This document shows positions 50,610 to 63,520 of a DNA stretch of 64,000 bases, piece after piece. Both the position numbers and the translations under genes were made by a program. This stretch comes from Brachycybe producta (lineage: Eukaryota; Arthropoda; Diplopoda; Playtdesmida; Andrognathidae). The stretch spans positions 2,187,001 to 2,251,000 of the forward strand of contig JAUPFP010000027.1 in NCBI GenBank assembly GCA_036925085.1. The letters are read 5' to 3'. Each line of letters begins with the position of its first letter. The first letter of the stretch is position 1. Under the pieces are notes generated by a model that was not told the origin of the DNA, ran no database searches, and worked only from the letters and a program-made list of their open reading frames with translations.

Positions 50610-50900
50610 ACTTGTGGCCAGGGTTGGCGAAAAATCAAGTTATTCAAATAAAACACAGCCCACTGTCTTAAACTGGGTTTTATTGAGTTAAACTGCATTT
50701 AATACCGCGTCAGGCTATTTTTTTTTTCCAGTTTAGCAATCTACAAAGTTAATGTCATCACTCATCACCTATCATTGTAGGGTCACAAAATTAGCCATTA
50801 AAAACCGAGTAAAACATAAAAATGGGTTAAAGTAATAAAGCTCAGGGCAGTTTAAACCATGTTTAAACAGTGGTTTAAACCACCAGTGGACACAACTATA
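50610..50900. repeat. Repeat with TTTAAACC inverted motifs
   Basis: CCATGTTTAAACAGTGGTTT with AAACCACCAGTGG near 50855-50890, and GGGTTTTATTGAGTTAAACT near 50685. Resembles the foldback at 41265-41440 in motif content. Confidence 0.45.
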
Positions 50901-51786
50901 TCAAATCTGCTTGTGGCAGGACTCAACCACTCATTGCTAGTGTCGGGCCAAAAAAAAACCGTGGCGAAGACTCGCATGAAGAGGGTGTTCACACGAGCTA
51001 AAAAACAACTACTTTATGTGGCTCTACAAAGTAGTCCTAAGACATTCCTTTATACTGCATAGTGTTTGAGAAAATTGGATTTGAGGCACATTTGTGGTGG
51101 GGATCTTAGCATATTTGTATTTGTGTAGTAAGAATTGGATTTTCTAAATAATCCATAAGTCGCAACCTCCTTCTCCTTCCCCCCTTTTGTTTGTTTTTCT
51201 AACAATATCAAGGCGTTTAGTACCTTCAGGTTAGTAATAACTACTTAAAGGTGTAAAAGTGAATTTTTCTATTTCCATGCAAATTGAAACTAACATGTGG
51301 AGAGATGGGTGGGAGGGGGGAGACAAATTTCTTACTACGGTTCCATCTTGAACTTCCTCAACAAATCGATTTCACTTTCTCTTGAGTCTTGATATATAAG
51401 TAAGAGGCTAGAGCAAGCTGTTGATATGACGTCAGTATAGCGACATGATATATTTTAAAATTTCCCTTTTAAAATTTCTAATATAAACTAGCGGTGAATA
51501 TGAATAATTACATATATTTTACATATATTTTGAATCGCGCATGCGCAAATCAATCGTGTAGATCTTTTGAATGTTTGTACTCTAAATGTACATAAAAATT
51601 AAAAATGTATGATGTTTGTTGTATAGGAGTCAATGATTATGATCATCAATAATCATATCTGACGTCTTTTCCTATATATTTACATGGTTTACAATTTCCC
51701 TCCAAAACTAGTCAGCCATTAACAAATTTTGAACTGCCACTGTTCTTGTGTAAACTTCTTACATAATTATAAACGCCATCTCGTGG

Positions 51787-51991
51787 ACAGGCAATTAGAA
51801 ATCGGGACGAACATAAGTTGGCTCCACCCTTTTTATGACGACCGGCAACTTCTAATTGGCTTGTTGTGTTTCGACGTTGAACAGGGGCGGAGCATGTGAC
51901 GTCAGACTACATAACCAACCAATTAGAAGTTGCCGGTCGTCATAAAAAGGGCGGAGCCAACTTATGTTCGTCCCGATTACTAATTGCCTGT
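51787..51991. mobile_element. Family 1 element, copy 4, with exact 9-bp duplication
   Basis: Terminal sequence ACAGGCAATTAG at left and its complement CTAATTGCCTGT at right, with arms of about 80 bp around a loop of about 40 bp. The flanks are ATCTCGTGG at 51778-51786 and ATCTCGTGG at 51992-52000, a perfect 9-bp duplication. This copy defines the family ends. A 9-bp duplication with long terminal inverted repeats fits Mutator-like elements; no transposase is present. Confidence 0.92.
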
Positions 51992-52067
51992 ATCTCGTGG
52001 TGGTTGGTCATGCACTTAATAATACAATTATACATTACTAATGATGATGATGATGATGATAATAATT

Positions 52068-52218
52068 AAGATGGTTTATGAACAGCTGATTTTAGAACTC
52101 TTTGATTATTCTATGTCTTTAAGGAAGCAAAATTAAGAGAAACTAGGAAGTGTTTTAAAAACTAGAAAGGCAGCTTAATCACTTAAGGGTATTTTCATGT
52201 TGGTATCTTTCAAAATAA
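52068..52218. mobile_element. Family 2 element, left half only
   Basis: AAGATGGTTTATGAACAGCT, AAAACTAGAAAGGCAGCT and ATGTTGGTATCTTTCAAAAT, then an abrupt change to unrelated sequence after AAACT at about 52218. Confidence 0.8.
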
Positions 52219-54724
52219 ACTGTCATATTATTCTGTACAGGAAGTCAATGGCAATCATATGACAATATTTGTCGTAATAATATATTGTGGATTGTTATAA
52301 GGTAATGAGCTTACATATAATAATTTACTGTCATATGACAGTCTTATTTTTTTTTTTTCTGTAATGACACCTCTAGAGTCCAGAATCCATTTTATATTTT
52401 AATTAAACAAACTAAATTCAAAATTGATTAATAAATAGAACAAAACGGTATATTTTTAAGAAAATGTTTTAGAAAAATTATAGAAAACAACAGAAGAAAG
52501 AAATAAAAAAACTAGGTTTTCTTTATTTAGGGGGAAAAATTTCTTACCTGAGACACAGAAAGACAGGAGACAAAATAAGACACATTTGAAAGATATGTGG
52601 TTCCCGTGAGAGAAAGCTAAAAACGAAACAACACACAGGTGGAAAAATAAGCAAAAAGAGAATGGAGAACCCAAGACAAGAAGAACAAGAAAGGCATTTT
52701 CCGGAGGGGATCCAAAAAAATGATCATACCTCTATCATTTCCCAATGGAGTTAGATGTACAATAAGGGAGAGATAAGATAGAAAATAGTAAAAGGTTAAT
52801 GGCTGCTATTGCAATGTTTTCAAAACACTTGATATAGGAATGGAAAAGCGATGGCCCAGAGGGAACCCTTTGGGCCACCACCACGGTCACCTTCGAAAGA
52901 GTTGCGGCATGAGGCTAGTAGACACAAAGTGTTTATGTCTATGTGCATATTTTGATTCAATTGAAATAATAAGTCTTGTATAAAGCGAGAGTGGATCACG
53001 TGTGAGTGACCTCCTCCACCCGGTCCTTCTGGTTCCACACTCGCTTCATTGGCGGTGGCGGCCAGCCTCAAGTATATACTTTGAACATAGACATATATAG
53101 TGGTCACTATTATAGAGAGAGAGCGAGCCAAGGTGAGTGCCCTAATTTCAATACGATACCACCTTCTCCCCCCACCCCCCTATCACACACCACACTTATA
53201 ATATTCTTCATGGTCAACCTACCTGAGAAAACACTTTGATTTCCTTCCGGCCAGAAATGTAGATTAAAAAAAAAATTCAAACATACCCCCACCCACCATC
53301 ACCACCATTTACCATCAGTACTCGTTCAACTGGTACTCAAAATAAAGGAAAAAAACAGGGAGGGGGTGGAGTTCGAGGGTATGTGTGGTAGAATCTGGAC
53401 TGAGTTCAATAACAACAGCATTGAAGAAGATGATGAGAAGAGAAGAAAAAAAAAACATGAAATCACGCTCGACTAAGGTTCCGGAACTGAACCAAACAAA
53501 ACACACAGAAAGAGAACCCCGATACATATATGAACACGCCATAAATGTGCAATGATGGCGTCAAGAAAAGACGTGCACAACCAGAAACCATCTTTTTACA
53601 AATCAGAAAAGGAGCAGCAGTAGCAAAGTAGCACAAAAAGATGCTAAAGTAGTTTTTGTTAGTATTTACTACTGAGTAGGCCACTTTTACCAACAGGCAG
53701 AAGAGAAAAACAGCGCCTTTGCGCCACCTCCTCGCCTGCCTGCCTGTCTGCCCCACCCCCTTTCAAATACAAACAAGTTCACTTCCAACTTCCAAATGAA
53801 GTGGTTGGTGTCCATGTGCGCAAAACGCGCACCTTTTAAATTTTCATCCAGGTGATAAAGATGATAAGAGCCAATTTTTTTCAGTGGGAATTTTTTTTTT
53901 TTGCTGATGGACAGTCTTGGTAATAACAACAACAATAAGCAAAAAAAAAACAACATCACGTAATGCACCATTGGATGATGAAGGCGGCGACAACCGAGCA
54001 CTGTGCTGGCTACTCGGATAATGAGTGTATGCTGTGTGCTTTAGACAGACTCACTCTCTCTCTCTCTCTTACTTTGCTTGGAAGTTCGACGGCAAAAGCC
54101 TAAAAGGCCGCTCACTCACTCACTCTTTTTTCTCAAATGCACAATATTATACAGCTTTAGCTTTATACAAGCACAAGACTCTCACTCTCTCTCTCTCTCT
54201 AAGAATGATTTGTGAGGTGTCATTAATCCGTCTGACATGAAGTGAAAAATAACAAATTTATTGCCACAATTATGCAGTGGGGGCCCCCCTTCATCTTTTT
54301 TCCTTACATAGTATGTTCTACTATACACACATTATATGAGAAATAAGAGATAAGCTGGGCTATTCTTCATCAAAAGCCTATCTCTATCTTTCTCATCCCC
54401 TGCCCCCCCCCCTTCTCTTTTATGCAAAAACAACCAGCAACCCTTTATGTCCACGTTTTATTTTTACACATTGTTATCATTGAAATGAATTAATGTTACT
54501 GTTTATTCATGTTGCTAAAATGAAATTAAAGTGAATTTGTACTTGTGCAAGAAAAAAAGGAAAAAATAATCATGTTTTCAGAAGCAGAAAAAACAATAAA
54601 TTAAAATAATGAACCTAACAGGCAATTAGGATTGTATTTTTAATGATGATTGTTAAGTCAAAGTTAATGCTAACATCATTAACTTCCTATATCAAAAGTT
54701 CATTGAGTTTAGCACTACCTTTGA

Positions 54725-54885
54725 CTTAAGGTAGGAAAACCACTTTTGGTGGTTGATTTCAACTGCAAAATGAAGTTACAGATGGTTGCAATGTATTTTT
54801 CAGAAAGATACGAAGTGGTCTGTTTCAGCGACAACTCGACTTCATTTTACAGTCGACTTGAGCCACCAAAAGTGGTCTCTAAGCA
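54725..54885. mobile_element. Foldback with ACCACTTTTGGTGG ends
   Basis: AACCACTTTTGGTGGTTGAT at left is mirrored by GAGCCACCAAAAGTGGTCT at right; inner CAAAATGAAGTT is mirrored by CTTCATTTTAC. Confidence 0.75.
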
Positions 54886-55444
54886 GTCATTAAGATTTCG
54901 ATCCATAAAACAGGCTATAATTAGCCTTTTTGAATTTTATTTCGTAACATAAATACTTTTACGTCTATTTCTGATTTTCTGATCTCATTTTGGATTATTT
55001 AAAATGACATAAATTCTAAAAAAAAGTGAAGTGGTCACATTTTGTATATAAAAGGATAAAAGGAAGGATGTGGACAAAACATTGAAATTACAAATGAAAA
55101 AAAAAAGGGTATGAGAAAAATTCAGAGATGATGTTTGAAGATGATACAGTTGACTGAAAAGGAAGGAGTTGGGGGAGGATGATATTCAGTCAATGTGGGC
55201 GGCCTATAGAAAAGAAGCTTTTTTTTTCGATTTTCAAAACTGAATATAGGGAGGATATACATACACATGTATGCTGTATATTGAAAAGTGAGCTACATGT
55301 CGTGCTTTTGCAAGCATACTGAGAATCAGGGGCAGAAAAAGGAGAAGGCGGAGATGAATAATATGAAGGGAAAGGAGGATGTGAAAGAAGGAGGAGGGCG
55401 CCTCAGACGCCACACACATACATCTAAATATATATAAAGTAGTA

Positions 55445-55452
55445 TATAAATA
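55445..55452 (+). promoter_or_regulatory. TATA-like box upstream of Hox2
   Basis: TATAAATA about 560 bp before the Hox2 start codon, followed by a TCAG initiator-like tetramer at 55489. The spacing (about 46 bp) is longer than the usual 30 bp, and TATA-like strings are common here, so this is only a candidate. Confidence 0.15.
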
Positions 55453-56011
55453 GGGAAAAAGGACAAGTTGGCGCGATCAAAAAAGCTTTCAGCGATTGAG
55501 AGCAAGCAACATTGAGAGAGAGAGAGAAAAAGAGAATAAGTTGGAGGGTGAAAAAAAGAGGCATGAGTTTGATCCACATTTTCCATTGGCTCGATATGAG
55601 TCACATGACCAAAAGAAATGGTTAGATTTCGTTATCAATCCAGAAAAGTGAGACGTTGAATTGCCTCCTTTTTGGCAACAAACGAGGGACGTACAAAAGA
55701 GAAAAAAATTTTTCAGTTGTGTTGGTGGGAATTTTTATATATATTTTTTTGAGGTTTGCATTTTTCATGGCTTAAAGAAATTTTTCTTCTGAAAATTTTC
55801 TTCAATTTCTGTGTTTGTATATGTAGTGTCTGTTAGCCCGTTGGGGGCCACCGCAATGAAATGAAGAAGGTTTACGGATTTCCCCATAAAGTGTGTTGTG
55901 TATCATCATCATGTGTGGATTTCAATGATGATGATGATTATAATGAGCGGATGAAAAGAGCTACAGTGAGCGCCGCCGCACGCCGTGCGTCATCATCTTA
56001 TTCAGGGCTAG
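55453..56011 (+). promoter_or_regulatory. Probable Hox2 5' untranslated/promoter region
   Basis: Upstream of the Hox2 ATG. It has an AG-rich run (55514-55530), several ATG triplets out of frame with Hox2 (for example 55953), and a patch rich in GC near 55968-55992. The transcription start is not determined. TTATTCAG just before the ATG could be an acceptor for an upstream non-coding exon. Confidence 0.35.
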
Positions 56012-56711
56012 ATGGCAAGTAGCAGCATTCGAGAAAGCGGGTTTATCAACAGTCAGCCGTCCATGCTAGAATTTATGACTCGTTTGCCTCATATCAATGA
56101 AACGTTTCACGGAGGTTCATCAATCACCAGGCCGGGGATGCCTCCACAACCACCACCAATAACACTAACATTGCCTCCCATGTGTAGCCACTTAGTAGAC
56201 GACCATTTGAATCATCAGACTCCTCAGTGTGCTACTAGTAATGGAACTGGAGGAGGTGGAGGTGGTGGGACCAGTGTGCTACCTCACACCCACGCACGCG
56301 TTGTGTCCTCCTCCTCTTCTTCAACGAACCGTGCCAATGGTCCTGGAACAAGACTGTCACCCGGTTCTTGTGGCATACTTCTTAATGGTGGAATAGGTGG
56401 AGGTGGTGGTGTTGGGGGTGGTATTGTTGTGGGTGGTGGTGGTGTCAGTGTTGTTGATGGACACCACCCACCTCCACAACCACCACATCAACAACATCCC
56501 AAACATCTATCATCAGTCTTAGCCGAAAGCATTGTTCATCATAATGGTTCAGTTGTGGTAGACCTTGGGGGGTCTTCATCTTCATCCGCAACACTCAATT
56601 CTACCGATGGTACTAGTCCTGATGAACAACAACAACAACAACTTAATGGTTTACCTGTTCCAGAATATCCATGGATGAAAGAAAAGAAAACAGCCAGAAA
56701 AAGCCATCAAG
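56012..56711 (+). CDS. Hox2: Hox2 / proboscipedia, first coding exon (partial gene)
   Basis: N-terminal 233 codons plus one base of a Hox2-class transcription factor (proboscipedia in insects, appendage/mouthpart identity). The ATG at 56012 is fixed by an in-frame TAG directly before it. Residues 10-17 (GFINSQPS) continuing MLEFMTRLPH are the conserved arthropod proboscipedia N-terminus. The hexapeptide YPWM, which contacts the PBC-class cofactor Extradenticle, is at residues 219-222 (56666-56677), within EYPWMKEKK, the Hox2 form. Between them lie Pro-rich, poly-Gly, poly-Ser, His-rich and poly-Gln (six) tracts, all low complexity. The exon ends CATCAAG|GTGAAT (phase 1), as expected before a separate homeobox exon. 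That exon is beyond 64000. It is 20.6 kb downstream of the Hox3 stop on the same strand. Confidence 0.93.
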
Positions 56712-57299
56712 GTGAATTTGATCAATTGATCATTTTTTTTTTCTTCTTCTCAATTCTAAATTATGAATTGAAGTCTTATTCTTATGTTTTCAATATAAAG
56801 ACATTTTATTATTAAATATGTGGTTTATTAAAGATGGGAGGGTTGGGAGTGGAAGAGGAGGGTGGTGTATGTTTTGGTCACTTAAAAACCATTTATCATT
56901 ATATCTAAGAAAAACATTGGACATATAGAATGATGATGATGATGATGATGCAACTGCCATGCACTCTACCGGCCACTAGCCAATTTCAAAGTCCATATTA
57001 TCGTCATCATCACATTGGACTCATCAAGTGCACACAATACAAATTGAAACATTTTAGGGTATAAAGGTATGTTATTCTGCAATTTGTATCAAGAGATACA
57101 ACAACAATAGCTATTATTCATCAAGTAATAATTCATATGGTTCTTCCTCCCCCTCCCCGGCCCCCTTTATTTATATTTTATTACAAACAAAATAAATTTA
57201 ATTTACATTTTTTTTTTCTTACTATAATAGAAAATGTTTTAATTCTAATTTATATAATAAAACAAAATGAAATTTCATTGTTTTCACTCATTTTAAAAA

Positions 57300-57620
57300 C
57301 CTAACGTGGTTTTAAAGTGTAAATTTCCCCCCTCAAACTATTTATTAACTTATTAACTTATTATGTATTTAAAGAAAATTAAGAATCTAGAAGAGCAGCT
57401 CAATCACTTAAGAATATTTTTTAAACGTTTGATATATTTTAAAATATGCTTTTTATGCGAGTTTGAAAATGACCTAACTTTAAACAAACGATATTTTTTT
57501 TTAAATATTTGTTTATTTTGAAATATATCGACATAAAAAATACTACAAACTGATGCAGCTACCATTCTAGTTTCTAACACATTTTCAATTTTTCCAATTA
57601 TTTGTTGATCTTCTGAAACT
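57300..57620. mobile_element. Family 2 element in Hox2 intron 1
   Basis: Outer end ACGTGGTTTTAAAGTGTAAA; TCTAGAAGAGCAGCTCAATC; central GTTTGAAAATGACCTAACTT; right end ACCATTCTAGTTTCTAACAC. Confidence 0.8.
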
Positions 57621-58875
57621 ACAAATTAACTAAAGGATTTCAAAAATCAGCTATTGATATATATATATAAAATGGATTGGGTCCAAATCTGATCTGAATA
57701 TATAATATTAACATATATAATAATAAAGGTCCCTTTCTGGCTCTTAATATATTATTATTGGTGTAATGTATATTTGCATAAATAACCATTTGAATATTAA
57801 TAGAAAACAAAAAGAAAACATGGCGGTTCATTTGTCATATTTGGACAGCTTTTCACAAGTCCGATGATGATGACACCGAATAAAATTTACATCCCCCCCT
57901 CCCCTCCCCATATCTCTTGCCATAAATATGTCTGTCAATATATAAATGGAAAGAAAAAAACTCAAGGGGCCCCTCTAGAAAATATACACACAATACTATA
58001 ATAATAGGGTCCCTTTTTTTTTCTTTATGAAACACACACCTATATGTACCTATATTTTCAATGTAATAGTTTACACAGTAGCCATAGATATATCTGATCA
58101 AACATTAATAATACTTGTAAAACATTGCACTTTTGTCTCTCAAACTCTTTTTTTTTCCCCTTTGTTCTTGTATAAAACATAAAACAATGTATATACAGAA
58201 GTAAAAACAAATCTTTTATTTCCTGTCCATATGTAACCCTACACTACTCAATATTATTAACATGTAAATATTACGTTTTAATTGTCTTTTATTAATATGT
58301 AGATTGTAGATCAATCGAATCGGTTTTTTTTTGTTTTATTTTGTACAAAATTTATTTGTTGGTCTTTCTATCTATCATAAAACAGGTGCTGCTGTTGGTT
58401 ACATTTGAAAATAGTATACAATTTGTACATTTTGAGATAGGTGATTCAGTCTAGTGTCTGTCCTGTTTGTGGACACACACATATACTGTATATATATAGA
58501 GAGAGGATGTCCACCACCCCCCCCCCCCCCTCTCCTTTCCTAAATCTCCCCTTTTCATCCCTTTCTTTCCCCTCAGAAGTTATCATTTCTGTCTGTGCTG
58601 ACAATTATTATTTAAAATTTCACTCTAAAAATACACCACATACAGAGTGATTCATAAATATATGTCCACTCAAAATGTATCAAAATTCTGATTCTAACTA
58701 AGGCCCTGATTCAGTCCATGATAAGGAAGGCATTCTGCACATGCGCAGTAAAGAGTAATCTTACCATAACCTACATTAATCTCATGGTCTGAACCAATCC
58801 TAAATCCTAACACGTTCAACTTGTGTATTCTTCTTAATATATGTGTAAAGTTTGCAGTGGTTCTTTCTGTGGTTC

Positions 58876-59247
<372 letters not shown>

Positions 59248-59266
59248 TTTAAAATATATATATATA

Positions 59267-59320
<54 letters not shown>

Positions 59321-59360
59321 TAAACAATAGAATATTCAAATAAAGTAAAATGACACATTT
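59248..59360. repeat. Third partial copy of the palindrome arm with a second AT tract
   Basis: After the palindrome end, TTTAAAATATATATATATAA restarts, followed by another AT run and then the first about 45 bp of the right arm (AACAATAGAATATTCAAATA to GACACATTT), ending at 59360. Confidence 0.85.
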
Positions 59361-60989
59361 TTGAAGAAAAAAAAAAATGAAAATATTTTCTAAAATTGTT
59401 TTACTCGCTACGCTCGCTGAAAGTTAGTGCAAAAGAAACTGATATGCAAATAACTTTTCCCCGTGCATCTTTTTCCTCTCTCCCAGTCCTGCTCCTTGGA
59501 TCCTTTCTAAAAATGAACCACCTCTTGTTGTCACTTGTCCGAATTCAATGATTAATAAATGTAAAATCTGCATACATATTAATGCACCCCTTCTATCTTT
59601 AGATTCACAGGTGTGAAAAAGTATATACAGAGTGCTCTAGAGATGAACTTAATTAAATTAGGTAACCATATTTTCTACCTTTTTTTTTAAAAAAAAATGG
59701 ATAATTGCAGGGTTAAGATTATTAGACTTTTGTTTTTAATCTCTCTCTGGGTCTACAACAAGTAAGTTTACAAAACTAATCATGATATGAAACAACCATC
59801 AAGGCAACAATAACAATTAGGGGTAAATGGCACCCAAACCTTCCCACTCTCCCCCATTTATTCTCTTCCCTCCACCCCCCCACCCTCTTTTAATATAATA
59901 ATAATAAACCTACTAATTTACGGCCATTTTCAACAATGAGCTTCTAAATTTTAAGAGCAATTAGCAAGGTCATTACAAGACACATACATACACTAATGTA
60001 GTAATGTCTACGTCACATGTCATAGGCACACATTTTTATACAAACAATGGCGCCTAACTTTAAAACCACACAATGTAAATATAATAGTAAAATGTATAAT
60101 TAAGTCTTTTTCTTATATTTAGTCAAATGTGGTTAAAGCAGATTAAATATGACGACGAGCAATTAGGGCAAATTGGTAATTTGGAACACATAATGTACCT
60201 ATGTATGCGTATGGGTAGCATACCGATGAAGACAATGACCCTTACCACCCCCCTCCTCCTCCAATATGTCACTCAGTACAGTACAGTATATGTACCATAC
60301 ATGATATGATGGTCAGTTTAAAAAAAAAGTAAAAACTTACGCAATAACGGACACATGAGTAAACTAAAAATGTGTTCGGATCCGAAAATAAAGACAAAAA
60401 GAAAATCTTCGGAATTCCCACGCGACCTTTGAACATGTTCTTCTGTTTTGACTCCACCCCTAGTGACCAATTGACCAGAGGGGTGGGATGGGATGGAGGT
60501 CTTTGTTGTAATGGATGCCGCAAAAGACTTTTGTCTTTTGAGCAAATCTAGTTTGACCCCGATGAGGCAGGCAGGCGGTGGCCGTGGCGGCTAGGGTGAT
60601 TTATTGTCTTACTTAAATTGCTCGACATACAATACCACCACCACCACCAGAGTGATACATTACAATACACACATGTATTTATTTATATATACATTGCCTA
60701 CAATAGTATAAATACAAATTCGGAGATATCTAACACAGAGAAAAGAAAACACTGACCGCTCTCTCAAGTACTAGAAACGCGTTGACCAGGTGGCAGGTGC
60801 TTTTACGTCTCCCTCATTCGACCAAATCCATGGCCGAATTACTTACAATATTCGACCATATGTTTGTGGTTTTTTTTTTATTATAATAAAAAGAAACAAT
60901 AATGGGCGCAATCTGAAACAAAAGACAATTTCATTGTGCCGTAAAGAAATCTTGAATTGTGATTGCTCCAACTCGTAAACAATTCTTAA

Positions 60990-61270
60990 AAAAAAAAAAG
61001 AATTTCCGGATGTAGCTTTATTTGTTTCCATTGTTTTCTCAATTATGAGACCATAGAAAGCGTCTGTCTCGTGGAGGGAGGCCATTTTGCAAACATGACG
61101 TCTACATAGTAACATTCTTCTTTACAGTCTGCGAGCAATATTAATTTTCTCCTCCAGAAAACAAGTATGTGGATTAGTTGATTGTTTTCTTGAGAAGGGT
61201 AGATGGCGCTAGCATAGTTCTCCCTCTTTATAGACGTCCCTCGCCCACATGTTATTTCCGGATTCTACTT
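60990..61270 (+). repeat. Repeat family 12, copy 2, in Hox2 intron 1
   Basis: Same block order as 1905-2120 (TTTCCGGATGT, GGAGGCCATTTTGC, ATGACGTCTACAT, GATTGTTTTCTTGAGA), plus TAGATGGCGCT and a mirrored TTTCCGGATTCT near the right end. Confidence 0.75.
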
Positions 61271-62515
61271 TTCTACTTTTCTGCTAGATAATAATTTTTA
61301 TCATTTCCGAATGTGCGCCAAAAGTTAGATCTTTTAAAAACATTGAAGAAAATTTTCATTTTAACAAGTTTTCTATATTTTCTTCAATGTACACTGTTTT
61401 TAGGACCAATTCTAAAAAAGTACCTGTATATATATAGTAACAGAACTTTAATATGTAATAATAAGGATGTTTATTATTAATGTTTGCTCATTGGTCACTT
61501 GTTCCTTTGAGGGAACTATTAACAAAATTGTACTGGCTCTCATAAATAAATTCCATTGTTGCTTTACAACATGTAGGCTAATGTTAATAAAATTTTTAAA
61601 AAAAGCAATTCCTAATTAGATTAACTGTGTGAAGGGACCTCTCACCTTATTTTTTCCTCAATCCCAATTTAAATTACTGGGACCAGCATATTTTGTTCTT
61701 TTATGATTTAAAATTCTAGTCAAGTCACAAAAGTAAAGCTCACCACCAACATAATAATAATAATACAGACAAGAACCGGAAATCAACAAATGAACTAGCT
61801 GCAGTGAAAGGAAGTGCGGGTTTTTCTAATTTCCACTTCCAAAAAAAAAAAACCTTTAAAACAACTTTTACACTTTATAGTGAACTAAGGGCTACCTCGA
61901 TCATGAGGCTCATAAAGTCCACCAGGACCATGAGGGCCCACAAAACGCATGGGGTTTTTCCCCCGAAAAAAATTGCCAGACCCAGCACATAGGAAGTTCA
62001 GAATATAGTTCAATTTTCTTTCTTAAATTTGGACACACAAACTTACCCCACAATCAGATTATATAACTGTCATTTTTCATCAATATTTTACTAGTTTTCA
62101 AAAGTGTATTAACCTTATAAAAGGTGAGGTTTAGGCGACTTTATAAAGCCCGACAGTGTTTGATGAATTCATGAAAAGATGTTTTAATCTTTCTCGCTGA
62201 ATGCTCATTGATAATATATAAATGAGGACCCAAACTATGTTTATTTCACTAATTGAAAAACACACACATAATGCAGACATACAAACAAAAGGCGAATAAA
62301 ACCATAAAAAAATTACACATTTAATATGTATGACTATCTTATTGGCGGTATCATTTTGTACCAAAATAAACACACACACACAGAGGCCTCTGTTGTTATT
62401 GTAACAAAAATGACAAACATACTAAGACATCTAGGGCCCCAAAGTGTATATCTAATACGGGAGTTGTATACATATATATACATATATGTATCCAAAGCAA
62501 TATAGAGACCCGTTT

Positions 62516-62528
<13 letters not shown>

Positions 62529-62568
<40 letters not shown>
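62529..62568 (+). repeat. (CT)n microsatellite
   Basis: About 20 CT units, in Hox2 intron 1. Confidence 0.95.
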
Positions 62569-62572
<4 letters not shown>

Positions 62573-63284
62573 ATCAAGTCTTATCTACTTTCCGCTACGT
62601 TGGTTACCGTTCCACATTTTTCATGAATATTAAGTTACAGACTGGATGACGTTTCATGTTCTCATATAGAAAACTACCAAGTAGTAAGTCTATATCTCGC
62701 CAATCCTAAAATATAAAAAAATCTTCAGCAACATCAACCATTTTTTTTAAAAAAATAAATACCGCTATCAAAAATGTATTGCGATTCAATGTAGAAAAAG
62801 GCAGCTTCTTCTTATAACAGGGAATATAAGGCAAAATGCATACATCTTTTAAAATGTATAGATATGTGGTGTTCTATATACTATAGTTAAGTATACTGTA
62901 CATGTTGTAGATAGCATATATTGGGAGGAAAAAATGGCCCGAGGAAAAATTATTAGCTAGGCCCTAAAGAAGAGGAACATCCAAAAATGCCTAAAACTCG
63001 CCCCTTTAAATGGGAGCGTAATTTTTTTCTCTCAACTTTTTTTTTATTTAATTCTAGTTTCATTTTTAACCAAAGTAAACGTGCAAATTTCTTTTGCTAT
63101 TTTGTACTAAAAAGCAAACATAGCGAGCACTAAATTATTTTTTCTTTCAAAATATTTCCTACTTTTCTTTCTTTTTTTCTTCAAATCTTTCTGAAATTTC
63201 TACTAGTTTTCTGTTAATTTTCTTGTGCGATTTTTAAACTTTTATGGTCTTTCATCATAAAATAAAGAGTCTATAATAGAAAAA

Positions 63285-63520
63285 TCGGCCTTTTGAAAGA
63301 CTTTTGGGCGACAAAAAAAAATCGGAGCTCGCTAGGGTGTCGTCGCAATGTATTGTCTATGAAAAGAAGACTCCCTTAGCACACTGTTAAAAGTCGCCGA
63401 ATGTGTGCCAAGGGTGGTATCTTTTCATAGAAAATACATTGCGACAACAGACCAGCGATCTTTGACTTCATTTTGTCGCCGAAAAGTCTTTTAAAAGTTG
63501 CATGTGTATTCCAATTACCC
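63285..63520. mobile_element. Foldback, family 13, in Hox2 intron 1
   Basis: GAAAGACTTTTGGGCGAC at left is mirrored by GTCGCCGAAAAGTCTTTTAA at right, with inner GTCGTCGCAATGTATTGTCT against AATACATTGCGACAAC. Confidence 0.75.

Larger units (their letters stand above)
47265..55444. other. Hox3-Hox2 intergenic DNA, right part
   Basis: Contains families 1, 2 and 4, a segment at 50480-51065 with CACACGAACCACTTT and CACACGAGCTAAAAAAC direct motifs, and several AG/CT-rich stretches. No gene recognised. Confidence 0.6.

Noticed and set aside
56712..56815. Hox2 reading frame continuing past the donor to a stop
   Set aside because: The sequence becomes AT-rich and Phe/Ser-rich immediately after GTGAAT; intronic read-through.
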